From contig NZ_LYPA01000022.1 in assembly GCF_001675045.1 (NCBI RefSeq), positions 1 through 43,507 of the forward strand: a stretch of DNA of 43,507 bases. Reading direction: 5' to 3'. Positions 15,805 through 24,381 of this stretch are shown here, in pieces. The position numbers and the translations under genes were made by a program. The notes below the pieces were generated by a model, which saw only the letters and a program-made list of their open reading frames with translations, did no database searches and was not told where the DNA came from. The stretch is from Paenibacillus oryzae. Its GTDB lineage: Bacteria > Bacillota > Bacilli > Paenibacillales > Paenibacillaceae. Numbering within the stretch: position 1 is the stretch's first letter; each line of letters begins with the position of its first letter.

Positions 15805-17385
15805 ATGACAAAAGCCGGAAGCATCTATTGCGTATGGGAGCCAAAGCTGGGACTCCACACAGCGGTTCAGATTACGCATGTATTACAGCCGGAGAAAAAA
15901 GGAAAAGAACCAAATGTAGCCGTGCTGCTGCTGGACTGGACCGGGAGCGAGCTTCCCGCTATCGAGGAGCTGCAATCCATCAAGCCGCTCATTATTAATT
16001 TTTATTTCTGGAATGATAGGTATGACCACTATATAACGGACGGTCCCGTTCCCTCCAACTATATATACATCGGCGAGCTGCCTGTGCTGGAGGAAAATAA
16101 GCCCAATTCGTTTTCCGGCTGGCACGGAGGCTCCAGACTGATCAAGCAATTGTTATGGAATCGGATACCCGAGGATAATAGAAACGCCTTCAAAGCCGCC
16201 AGCAAGCGTTACGATGCCAGAGTCGTTATTGGAGAAAAAGAAATAAATGCGAGATCAAACTCGCTAGATTTGGCCGATTATCCGAATCTCGCCGATTATA
16301 CAGAGCTGGACAAGCTTCCTTGTTTGACCACCCTCGTTGCTCCTGACTGGAATGACGGGATAGCCGCTTACTTGCGAACTCAGCCCCTCCTGTACAAAAT
16401 AGAGCTGGGCCAAGGCGCCGATACCATCGACCTCACCTGTACGGCGATCACAGAGGTTGCGTTGAACATTGAGCATACAAGCAAGCTGATTTTGCCCGAA
16501 AATGTGGAGAGTCTTCGGCTTAGCGGCCTGCCCGCGTCGGGCACTCTCACCATCCGGCATGAAGGACGGAAAGGCTTTTGCAACGGAAAAGGGATGACAT
16601 TGCGGCTGGAGGGCGGGCGTCCCGAAATGCTCCAAGCCATAAGCGGCCTTGATGAGCTGGACTCTCTGGAGCTATACAACGTGTCAGAAGCCGATGCTGG
16701 AGAAATTGTCTCCCGCTTCCCCGCTTTAACAAGCTTGCAGCTATGGGGCAAGCCGGGGTACATCCGCAATCTGGAGCGGCTTTCGGATTTGCCGAAGCTG
16801 GAGGTTTTAACAACAAAGGATATGTTCGGCTTCCAGAGCGAAGATTTCCCGAAGCCGGAGCAGCTTCCCAAGCTTTATATGCTCTGGATGACCAGCTTGC
16901 CTGAGGATGCGGCCAAATCCATCAAGCAAGCTTACAAAAACAGGGTCAAGCAAGGACTGGACCTGTCAATCAAGCAACCGCGCAAGCCGGAATGGCTGGC
17001 GGATAATCTGGATAATCCGCTTCGGAGCTGGGACGGCAGGGAAGGCATCTCGCCAGCCTTGTTCAAAAAAGCAGCTTCCCTCTACAGACAGCTATCCGCG
17101 CAAGCCCGAGCCTTGACGGCCGCTTCTACCAAAACCAGCCCAAGCGCTACAAACGCAAGTGCAGAGGGAATCCGGCAGAGCCTTGAGACCATGCTTGGCG
17201 AATACGTTGAAGGCTTCAACAAGCTGGACCGCCGTCACGAGTTTATATATACCGAGGAACGTGAAGAGATTATGGGTGCGGCGCAGAAGGCCGTTAAGGA
17301 TACCTTCGATGCCTTAAAATCTGCGTCAGTCAATATCGACGAGCACGCCATTTGGGAGCATGTCGACGGCTTGCGAGACTTTTAA
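15805..17385 (+). CDS. Leucine-rich-repeat-like protein of unknown function
   Basis: 526 residues, no signal peptide. The first 110 residues or so look like a compact beta domain (AGSIYCVWEP...AVLLLDWTG), faintly like the Imm26 group of immunity proteins. From about 160 to 390 there are irregular leucine-rich repeats, for example LDELDSLELYNVS, FPALTSLQLWGKPG and LPKLEVLTTKDM. The C-terminal 130 residues are helical, with a Ser/Thr/Ala linker at about 430-445. The ATG at 15805 follows GGAGGG at the right distance. The gene is monocistronic and divergent from rlmD. A protein-protein interaction role is likely; nothing in the context says with what. Confidence 0.6.
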   Translation: MTKAGSIYCVWEPKLGLHTAVQITHVLQPEKKGKEPNVAVLLLDWTGSELPAIEELQSIKPLIINFYFWNDRYDHYITDGPVPSNYIYIGELPVLEENKPNSFSGWHGGSRLIKQLLWNRIPEDNRNAFKAASKRYDARVVIGEKEINARSNSLDLADYPNLADYTELDKLPCLTTLVAPDWNDGIAAYLRTQPLLYKIELGQGADTIDLTCTAITEVALNIEHTSKLILPENVESLRLSGLPASGTLTIRHEGRKGFCNGKGMTLRLEGGRPEMLQAISGLDELDSLELYNVSEADAGEIVSRFPALTSLQLWGKPGYIRNLERLSDLPKLEVLTTKDMFGFQSEDFPKPEQLPKLYMLWMTSLPEDAAKSIKQAYKNRVKQGLDLSIKQPRKPEWLADNLDNPLRSWDGREGISPALFKKAASLYRQLSAQARALTAASTKTSPSATNASAEGIRQSLETMLGEYVEGFNKLDRRHEFIYTEEREEIMGAAQKAVKDTFDALKSASVNIDEHAIWEHVDGLRDF

Positions 17386-17709
17386 GAAAGCGTTGTTTGA
17401 GCCTGAAGTAAACCGGAAGAGGTGCCGTCTGCCCTCACTCCAAAAGAGGAGTCCGTCACCCCCATGCCAAAAGAGGAGCCACCCACCCCAGCGCCAAAAA
17501 GCGAAGGTGACTGGCTCCTCTTCTCTATATACAACGCCAACTATTCACTGGTTCATGGTCACTACTTGGCGCTCTATATACACTTGCGTTTGATGGTCCT
17601 CCCGACTCAGTCCATCGTCAATAACGTTCAGCGTTTTATTGGAGTTGAACGCCATAATTGGCATCCGCGTATTTTATTGAAATTCGACGCTATATTGAAA
17701 TTCTCCGCA
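17386..17709. other. Convergent intergenic region
   Basis: Between the LRR-like gene and the GH95 gene. It has direct repeats of CCAAAAGAGGAG at about 17440 and 17467 and the hairpin described separately. A frame from 17422 with PKEE-like repeats has no proper ribosome site. No gene is supported. Confidence 0.4.
17471..17522. terminator. Possible terminator between convergent genes
   Basis: Perfect 11-bp arms AAGAGGAGCCA and TGGCTCCTCTT with a 30-base loop. The loop is long for an intrinsic terminator. Confidence 0.35.
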
Positions 17710-20424
17710 TTATTGAAATACGACGTTTAAATCTTCATCAGCGTTTAGTGTAATCAGGATATAAGGCTTTGCCTCATCTCCAAGCACCTGGACCTCCTGT
17801 CCGTTCACAAGGGCCTTTGTCCATTGTATCCCCGCGCCAAGCCTGATTTCGTTGCCGTCGATCCCCGAACGCAAAGTCGCTTGCACCGTTCCGTTCCGCA
17901 GGTTCCACGACAAGCTTTTTACCTCTGTTTGCGTTCTCGCCATCAAGCCGTTCATAGAGCCTTCGCTCCAATGTGACGGGAGCGCAGGCGCCAGCTGTAT
18001 TTCTCCCGTATTGGAGAACAAAACCGCTTCATGGACAGCGGCCACTACGCCATACGAGGTGTCCGTGCAATAGCAATGATTGCGCCGGTTGGTGTCATGG
18101 TCGGTCATAAGCGAAGGATAATAGCCCCCTTCCGCCATCATCGGAAGCAGCGAAGCTGCCATTCCATCCCCGTCCTTTAACCGGGCGCTAACAAGTGCTT
18201 TGTGCATCCAGCCATGTCCGGCCGTTGCATCCTCCGTATTGTATTTGTCCCTGTTCTGGAGGGCGATTCGGGATGCTTCGGCCAGTGACGCATCATTTTG
18301 CGTCTCATATGCAGGCCATGCCCCATACAGATGGCTCAAGTGGCGGTGGTTGTTGTTTTCCGTATATTCGGCCATCGCCCATTCACGCAAGGCGCCGTCC
18401 GCGTCAAAACGATAACGGGGCAGCTGCTCCAGCAGCCCTTCCCATTTCTCCACCGCTTTCTCGTAGCCGGGGCGTTTGACCGCTTTCTCCATCGCGATAA
18501 CCATCCACAACCCGTCCCTGGCGGCGGAAATATCCATCGTTGCGTTGGCGGTAATGGTGCTGTTATAGCCAATCGGGTTATTTTCGGGCGAATAGGCCGG
18601 TATGATCATGTAACGCTCTCCGTCCTCAAGCGATGTTTTGCCTGCCTCGTAACGGGCATTGCCATCGGCATCCGTATAATATTCCGGCGCGCAGATCTGC
18701 TCCCAGAAGTTCGCCTGCCTGGTCAGAAGCGGCAGCAAAATATCCCTTTCCAAATCCAGATAACCTCTTTTTACGAGCTCCGCAAACGCCTCATCCGAAA
18801 GCCCTCCGTCTTCAACTCCCAGCAGCGGCTGCAAGGCGTGGATGTTCATGCTGTCCACAATCGGGATACGCTGATTACCGTAGCATTGCCAATATTCAAA
18901 AATGGGAAGCAGACACCAGCTTGCCCCCGCGTTCCAATATTGGAAAGGGTAGTCGTTGTCGTACTCCACATGCATCGCCCGGTCGCCGTCCGAATTAACG
19001 GATACCTGCAGCGCATCGTGCATGCCGTAAGCCATGGCGGCATTGTCTGCGAAGTCGGGCGCGTTCCGCAGGAAAAACACGATGTATCCCAGTTGAGCTT
19101 GCGTCAAATGGCCCGTATTCATAGCCGCAACCTGCAAGTTAACATTGGCATCAAGCGTATAGATGCCTCTCCAGCCCGGATTCCATTCGCCGATCCACAT
19201 TCCGCACAGGCGCGGCGCGCTGGACCCGCTGGAGCACACCATGGCGTAGCGGCCCTGATGATATGCCTGCTCCATGAAGGCATGATGGATGCGGGAGCCT
19301 GCGGCTTGCTGCAAGGCAATCAGCGTTACGTTGTCCGCCCCTTTGTCCGCGTCGTCGCCAGCAAGAGTAAAGGCAGCAGCGTTGAACTCGGCGGCATGAA
19401 GTGTGGCATGCGGGGCAAGAGCAGCAGAGTATTGAAAGTGTCCGCGGGCGTCGCTATATTTTTGGAACACCGCCCGGCTTCGCCGCAATAAATCCTCCAC
19501 GATGGCGTATTGCGTCATCGCCGGAAAATCCTCTATTTTCCCCATCGCATGAGTACGGTCCGAGCCTGTAATGAGGTAAACCTCATCGGCGTCCTGAATC
19601 TGGATAGCCGGATTTTGCTCCTGTCCCACATTCATGACTTCATGGCTTTCGTCCAGCAGCACTCTTTTTTTCGTGCCCCCAATGACGACGACTCTAGTAA
19701 CGCCCGCATAACCGCCCTCCGCAAGCTCGCTTCCTTCATAGGACGGATAATGGACAACCTGAGCAATGTATTCAGCCTCTTGGTCCACCAGCTTCTTGTA
19801 GCGCAGCGCCTTGACCTCGGACATGCCGTTATGAGCCCGGCACATCGCGGAAATATCGTCGATGGATATGATCAGGTTTAATTTTGCCCCCGTGCTTGAG
19901 CGCTCCAGCTTTGTAATCGACACATTGTCTTCGCGCGAGGCAAACGAGGTTCTTGTCCAGCGGCCGTGCTCGTCCGTAAAGCTGACGCCGGTTTCCGCCG
20001 TTTCGTGATTGGTCCAGCGCTCGTAGCCCGACACGCTCCCGCGCTTCTCTATATTCAGGCGGAGCTGATGGCCGGGATGGTAGCTGTAATAAAACGTTCT
20101 CCTTCGGGTTTGGCCATGCTCGTCCTTGATTTTCCATTGATCGTTCAGACCAAACACGTTTTGCCTGGCTTCCTCCAATTGTCCCGTCAGCTCTGCCGGA
20201 ATCTGTCTAGGCTCCGGGGAAGGGTAATTAAACCACATATGCTGAAAAATAAAGCTGTCCATATAAGGCGAGCCCGATGTAACGTATCCGATTTCCCCAT
20301 TGCCGCTAACCATGCCGTCCCGCCAGGCATAACCCGGATTGATGAGAGGCACCTCCGTCCAGCTTCGGGCGTAGTTTCCTTTTTTGAACCTGTGTATAGC
20401 TTCCATTGGCGTCATAGCCTTCAC
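17710..20424 (-). CDS. Glycoside hydrolase family 95-type enzyme (alpha-L-fucosidase/galactosidase)
   Basis: 904 residues, no signal peptide, so it acts in the cytoplasm on imported oligosaccharides. The N-terminal beta-sandwich opens with the family's W-R-D-G-x-x-x-G-N-G-x-x-G motif (34-46). In the (alpha/alpha)6 domain, LDANVNLQ at 424-431 matches the Asn pair that activates water, SPEN at 612-615 holds the likely general acid Glu614, and HRHLSHLYG at 693-701 plus TAGHGWMHKAL at 734-744 are signature segments. GH95 enzymes are inverting alpha-1,2-L-fucosidases or L-galactosidases. The start is the GTG at 20424 or the ATG at 20415; both have weak ribosome sites. It is divergent from an AraC regulator and part of the polysaccharide locus to its right. 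Confidence 0.8.
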   Translation of the reverse strand: MKAMTPMEAIHRFKKGNYARSWTEVPLINPGYAWRDGMVSGNGEIGYVTSGSPYMDSFIFQHMWFNYPSPEPRQIPAELTGQLEEARQNVFGLNDQWKIKDEHGQTRRRTFYYSYHPGHQLRLNIEKRGSVSGYERWTNHETAETGVSFTDEHGRWTRTSFASREDNVSITKLERSSTGAKLNLIISIDDISAMCRAHNGMSEVKALRYKKLVDQEAEYIAQVVHYPSYEGSELAEGGYAGVTRVVVIGGTKKRVLLDESHEVMNVGQEQNPAIQIQDADEVYLITGSDRTHAMGKIEDFPAMTQYAIVEDLLRRSRAVFQKYSDARGHFQYSAALAPHATLHAAEFNAAAFTLAGDDADKGADNVTLIALQQAAGSRIHHAFMEQAYHQGRYAMVCSSGSSAPRLCGMWIGEWNPGWRGIYTLDANVNLQVAAMNTGHLTQAQLGYIVFFLRNAPDFADNAAMAYGMHDALQVSVNSDGDRAMHVEYDNDYPFQYWNAGASWCLLPIFEYWQCYGNQRIPIVDSMNIHALQPLLGVEDGGLSDEAFAELVKRGYLDLERDILLPLLTRQANFWEQICAPEYYTDADGNARYEAGKTSLEDGERYMIIPAYSPENNPIGYNSTITANATMDISAARDGLWMVIAMEKAVKRPGYEKAVEKWEGLLEQLPRYRFDADGALREWAMAEYTENNNHRHLSHLYGAWPAYETQNDASLAEASRIALQNRDKYNTEDATAGHGWMHKALVSARLKDGDGMAASLLPMMAEGGYYPSLMTDHDTNRRNHCYCTDTSYGVVAAVHEAVLFSNTGEIQLAPALPSHWSEGSMNGLMARTQTEVKSLSWNLRNGTVQATLRSGIDGNEIRLGAGIQWTKALVNGQEVQVLGDEAKPYILITLNADEDLNVVFQ

Positions 20425-20546
20425 CCGTTTCCGATATACTTGGTATTTCGCTATAATTATAACGGGGCAAGCAATTTTACGTTATTAACGGAAGCGACGA
20501 ATAGCGACATCCGGGCGTCGCATTTAGACAGAGGGGGAATATTGGC

Positions 20547-21437
20547 ATGCGTCCGCCTTTTATTGATATAGACCATATAGCTATCAAGCTTGAAGTCGGA
20601 GAACTGCTCCTAAACGTTCTTTTTTTCAAATACGGCTATTTCCATGAGTCAGTGCGGGAGCACAGCCACAGCCGGGGAAGCTACGAGCTGCATTACATCC
20701 CTGCCGGCAAGGGCACCCTGATTGCGGATGGGGAGCGTTATCCCTTGACGCCCGGCACCTTATTTGTGACAGGCCCTCATATTGTGCACGAGCAAATCCC
20801 GGATACCGATGATCCCATGGCGGAATATTGCGTATTTTTTGAAGTGTTGCCCATAGAAACCAGGCCAAACGAGGGAAAACGCCGTCCCCGGAAGGAGGCG
20901 GCTTTATCCGATTTGCTGGTGGCCACCCCGTTCTGGATCGGCGCCGACAAGGAAAACCTGCTGGCTTTATTCGAGATGCTTGCTCATGAATTGTCCGCAA
21001 AACGCATCGGCTTCTATCATATGGCAACCAACCTGCTGGAAATGATCGTAACGCGGACAATCCGGCAATACGCCGAGCACGGTCCATCACGGCTCCATGC
21101 TCCGGTCAAAACATTGGACGACAGCCGGCTGCTGACGATTGAATATTGCTTTCTTTACGAGTACCATTCCCTTACGCTCAAGCAGCTTGCGGACAAAATC
21201 GGGTTAAGCACCCGGCAGACCGAGCGGACGGTGCGGAAGCAATACGGTCTTTCCTTCAAGGACAAAAGGCAGCAATCCCGCATGAGCGAAGCTGCGCGTC
21301 TTCTGCTGTCAACGAATTTGCCCGTCAGCGCCGTCGCCGCCAACACGGGTTTTGCCACACTGGAGCATTTTGGCCGTTCGTTCAAGCAATATTATGGCGT
21401 TACAGCCTCTCAATACCGGAGCCGGGAGAAGCAATAA
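20547..21437 (+). CDS. AraC-family regulator with N-terminal cupin domain
   Basis: 296 residues. The N-terminal cupin (EHSHSRGSYELHYIPAGKGTLIADG, then PGTLFVTGPHIVHEQIP) is the sugar-sensing part. The C terminus has two AraC helix-turn-helix motifs, LKQLADKIGLSTRQTERTVRKQ and VSAVAANTGFATLEHFGRSFK, ending in the family's YYGVTASQYR. The ATG follows GAGGGGGAAT. It is divergent from the GH95 gene (122-base spacer) and convergent with the cupin gene, so its first target is probably GH95. The inducer is likely a fucosylated or uronic oligosaccharide, by context only. Confidence 0.9.
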   Translation: MRPPFIDIDHIAIKLEVGELLLNVLFFKYGYFHESVREHSHSRGSYELHYIPAGKGTLIADGERYPLTPGTLFVTGPHIVHEQIPDTDDPMAEYCVFFEVLPIETRPNEGKRRPRKEAALSDLLVATPFWIGADKENLLALFEMLAHELSAKRIGFYHMATNLLEMIVTRTIRQYAEHGPSRLHAPVKTLDDSRLLTIEYCFLYEYHSLTLKQLADKIGLSTRQTERTVRKQYGLSFKDKRQQSRMSEAARLLLSTNLPVSAVAANTGFATLEHFGRSFKQYYGVTASQYRSREKQ

Positions 21438-21454
21438 TCTAACAAAAATGAAAA

Positions 21455-21488
21455 GCCCGGGAATGCTGTGAAATCAACATTCCCGGGC
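21455..21488 (-). terminator. Terminator of the polysaccharide-lyase transcript
   Basis: Perfect 11-bp stem GCCCGGGAATG / CATTCCCGGGC. On the minus strand it is followed by TTTTCATTTTTG, so it ends the leftward cupin transcript; it may also serve the convergent AraC gene. Confidence 0.85.
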
Positions 21489-21543
21489 CTGTCCCCTGTC
21501 GGGGCTTGCGCCTATACGTTATTTATAGGAATAGCTCGCAGCT

Positions 21544-21864
21544 CTACAAGCGGCCAAGCAAATCCAGTCTGAGCGGAGTGAAGGTATCCAGCAGCTTGCT
21601 GGCCTTTAGCGCGCGGCAGCCATGCTCGGCATTGCCCGGGATAACGATGGTTTCGCCTGCGGAAAGAATCGTTTTGACCCCATCAATTGAAAACTCCAGC
21701 TGTCCTTCGATACAATAGGACATTTGCTCATGCGGATGGCTGTGCAGGTAGCCCTCGGCTCCTTCCTGGAAATGAACCTCCATCATCATCACAGCTTCGC
21801 CGGGATTAAAAATTTTCCTTTTGACCCCTGGCTCCGCGTTTTCCCATTCATTCAGCTTTTTCAT
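21544..21864 (-). CDS. Cupin-fold protein, KdgF-like
   Basis: 106 residues, one cupin barrel. HSHPHEQ (48-54 region) gives the metal-binding His/His/Gln set, and AGETIVIPGNAEHGCRAL gives the second cupin motif with the last histidine. The spacing and the HPHEQ...IPGNAEH pattern fit KdgF, which linearises 4,5-unsaturated uronates released by polysaccharide lyases. That fits its place behind a heparinase-family lyase. The ATG at 21864 follows GGGAGGAG. It is the last gene of the leftward transcript, before a strong terminator. A plain small-molecule-binding cupin is the alternative. Confidence 0.7.
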   Translation of the reverse strand: MKKLNEWENAEPGVKRKIFNPGEAVMMMEVHFQEGAEGYLHSHPHEQMSYCIEGQLEFSIDGVKTILSAGETIVIPGNAEHGCRALKASKLLDTFTPLRLDLLGRL

Positions 21865-21931
21865 CCCTAGTCTCCTCCCATGCTTAAATCCTGTGTCGTT
21901 TCCTTCCAAACTAAATCGGATCAGACCTGGC

Positions 21932-24361
21932 TTACACGTATTGCGTCTTGTTTGTATGACGAATAAAGGTCAAACTGTACCCGTCGCTTGCCTCCAGCAT
22001 CAGCGTCCGCGGATTAAACTGCGGCGCAAGGCTCAGACAAGCCTCGCGGAAAGCATTGAAATTCCCGTACTCCTCGCGGGAGCCCAGCTTGCAATAATAG
22101 GCGGAAAGCCGATTGTACGCCCGGTATTCACAATGGAACAGGAGGTCGTCATGAGGCGTCAGCCCTTCGCTGCACCAGATGCCGATGTAGCCGCCGTCCT
22201 TATGGCCGAACAGCCAATGGCCGTCCCGTTCAAAGCCGTCCAGCTTGTCCTCCGGGAAAAACAGATGCGTAAACGCTACGGGATGATCGTCCGCGATTTC
22301 GTAAATAGCGCCTAGCACGCTGCCAGCCTGCCGGATGGCCGGCATAATGCCGTTGCCGTACCAATAGCCGGGCCTCATGCCGCCTTCGTCGGCAAGCTCG
22401 CCGGGATGATTGCTGAAGATAACCGTATCGTTGTCCAGCGCGGCGTACCACATATGCTGCTGATACCCGTACACGCCCGGCTCGAAGCGCGTCGTACCGT
22501 GAAACCTTTCGTTAAACGACTTTACATAGTCGTTCGATTCCACGTCCACCCCTTCATCAAAGCTGATATTATCCCAAAATACTTGCGGCTCGTCCCATCT
22601 CGGCGACTGTACCGAAGTCAGCATGTACCGGCTCTGCTTGTTCAGCTTCACCCAGGCATTTCCCGTCCGGTACGCTGTCTCCAGCGGCGCATCCATAAGC
22701 TCGCTGACGGAATAAGGAAGATGATAACGGCTGTTCATCAAAAAGACAAGCCACTCGCTGTTTCCGGCCGGCGTCTTTGGCTCAAGCAAATGCATAAGCG
22801 ACTGGGCCGCCTGTGTAAACGGCAGGATAACCGAACGATAAATGCGGGCTTGCGGCGCAATGATAGAGCCCCGGAACGTATGGCGGGCGAATGCCGCCAG
22901 CATGGAATCAATGAGCGCCATCGCCCGGCTCGACTCCGGCTCGTCCATATAATCCGCCACATTAAGCAGCGCGCCCATCGTAACGCACATATAATCGGCG
23001 CTCAGAAATTCCTCGAAGCCCCACTGCTCTACATCCTCCAGCCATTCGCGGATTTTGCCCAGAGCAACCTCCTCAACCTCCAGACCGCTTCGTCCCGATC
23101 TGTCGAAATGCCGGTCCCGGTATTTTTTTCCCGCCATATAAGTGCAAATGTAAAACATAAGCGCGTGGTTTTCACTCCAGAAGCACATCGCATCGGAGCC
23201 TTCCTCTGTCATCCAATACCGGTAGCTCAAAATAGCGCGCTCCGCTCTTTGCTCCAGCGCCTCCGGCAGCTCATGCTGCGCCATAAGGCGAAGCAAACCT
23301 GCCAGGAAAAAATCTGAGCAATCCTCGCGCTGCTCAATTTGACCCAACGCCCGCGAGATATGCTGCTCGTCGCATGGAGCTCTCAGTCCCAAATTCCAGC
23401 GCGCCAGCACGTAAAACAGACCAAATCGCAGCGGCTGGAAAACTTCCCCGGCTCCAATTTGCGCCAGCTCGCGAAACAGCTCATTTTTAACCGTTTCACG
23501 GTCAACTCCCTCGCGGTAAACGGGGCGCTGATTGTGCAGCAGCTCGATTTTACGGCTCAGTTTATTGTCTCCAATCACTCCGTACACTACGGCAAACGGT
23601 GCACCGTCGTGAATTTGAAACGGTACACTCTCTTCAATGGAGCCGGGGATGGAGATATCGGTAATCTCCTGACCACCCTCCGCTTCATCCCCATAAGCAA
23701 GGAACACCCGGCATGGAGGATCGGGGGGAAGCAAAAGCTGCCCTTCTCTATAGCCAATGCCCGACAGCCAGCGGTCCAGACTCAGAAACGGAGCGGCGGC
23801 TTCGGTATCCGGCACGCCTGCCGTTAGCTTGTCCAGTCCGTCCAGCAGTTGAATGCCAAAAATCGAGCGGGTATCCCGCACCGCAAGATTTTGCATGGAC
23901 ACAACCAGATTATTTTCTCCCTTACGCAGTCGAAGCGTCATGGCCGTCTTCCCGATTGGCTTGTAGACGGGATCTTGCACCGAAGCCGTTTTTTCGCCGT
24001 TGAGCCACACATCCACTGCCGCGTATGTCCAGAGCAAGGCGGCGGCATCCACTTCCTCATCGGCATGAAGGACGGTCGAAGCCAGCAATTCCACCTTGCC
24101 CAGCGTTAGCGCAAAATGGCTGAAGTTGACAAGCCCGCTGCAGGGGTACAAAAACTCCCACGGCTCTCCAAGCTTGCTTGCTTTGCCCAGCGCAATATCC
24201 TCCGCGCGGACAGGAAGCTCCTGATTTCGGTCGGCAACAAGCGATCTCAAATATTGCTCGTACTGAATGCCGTTTTGACTTCGATTGGCGTGTCCGTCAA
24301 AGTGGCTAATCCGTGGTCCCGAGACGAGATAATGCGTCAAAAAACCGCTTTGCTTGTCCAT
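21932..24361 (-). CDS. Large protein of the polysaccharide locus, unknown family, likely carbohydrate-active
   Basis: 809 residues, no signal peptide. The first 300 residues or so look like beta-sandwich modules; DVWLNGEK and LRLRKGENNLVV resemble the jelly-roll edge found in glycosidases. The middle (about 300-560) is helix-rich and repetitive, like an (alpha/alpha) toroid, with a notable CFWSENHALMFY segment. The C-terminal third is beta-rich (WYAALDNDTVIFSNHPGE, YIGIWCSEGL), like the supersandwich of lyases. I cannot name the family. It lies 20 bases behind the heparinase-family gene and 67 before the KdgF-like cupin, so it should act on the same uronic glycan as a lyase or glycuronidase. 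The ATG has GGGGG upstream. Confidence 0.6.
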   Translation of the reverse strand: MDKQSGFLTHYLVSGPRISHFDGHANRSQNGIQYEQYLRSLVADRNQELPVRAEDIALGKASKLGEPWEFLYPCSGLVNFSHFALTLGKVELLASTVLHADEEVDAAALLWTYAAVDVWLNGEKTASVQDPVYKPIGKTAMTLRLRKGENNLVVSMQNLAVRDTRSIFGIQLLDGLDKLTAGVPDTEAAAPFLSLDRWLSGIGYREGQLLLPPDPPCRVFLAYGDEAEGGQEITDISIPGSIEESVPFQIHDGAPFAVVYGVIGDNKLSRKIELLHNQRPVYREGVDRETVKNELFRELAQIGAGEVFQPLRFGLFYVLARWNLGLRAPCDEQHISRALGQIEQREDCSDFFLAGLLRLMAQHELPEALEQRAERAILSYRYWMTEEGSDAMCFWSENHALMFYICTYMAGKKYRDRHFDRSGRSGLEVEEVALGKIREWLEDVEQWGFEEFLSADYMCVTMGALLNVADYMDEPESSRAMALIDSMLAAFARHTFRGSIIAPQARIYRSVILPFTQAAQSLMHLLEPKTPAGNSEWLVFLMNSRYHLPYSVSELMDAPLETAYRTGNAWVKLNKQSRYMLTSVQSPRWDEPQVFWDNISFDEGVDVESNDYVKSFNERFHGTTRFEPGVYGYQQHMWYAALDNDTVIFSNHPGELADEGGMRPGYWYGNGIMPAIRQAGSVLGAIYEIADDHPVAFTHLFFPEDKLDGFERDGHWLFGHKDGGYIGIWCSEGLTPHDDLLFHCEYRAYNRLSAYYCKLGSREEYGNFNAFREACLSLAPQFNPRTLMLEASDGYSLTFIRHTNKTQYV

Positions 24362-24381
24362 TGTACTGGCCCCCTATGTCC

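Noticed and set aside
17422..17730. 102-codon frame with PKEE repeats after the LRR-like gene
   Set aside because: Its GTG start is too close to the only purine-rich stretch, the second half does not look like protein, and it overlaps the end of the GH95 gene.
18298..19491. 397-codon open frame opposite the GH95 gene
   Set aside because: It has no ribosome site and lies wholly antisense to a well-supported enzyme; similar long shadows occur at 22406-23317 and 25792-26373 opposite GC-rich genes.
20500..20530. GCGACG...CGTCGC inverted repeat between GH95 and AraC genes
   Set aside because: The arms are only six bases long; it may be an operator, but nothing sets it apart from chance.
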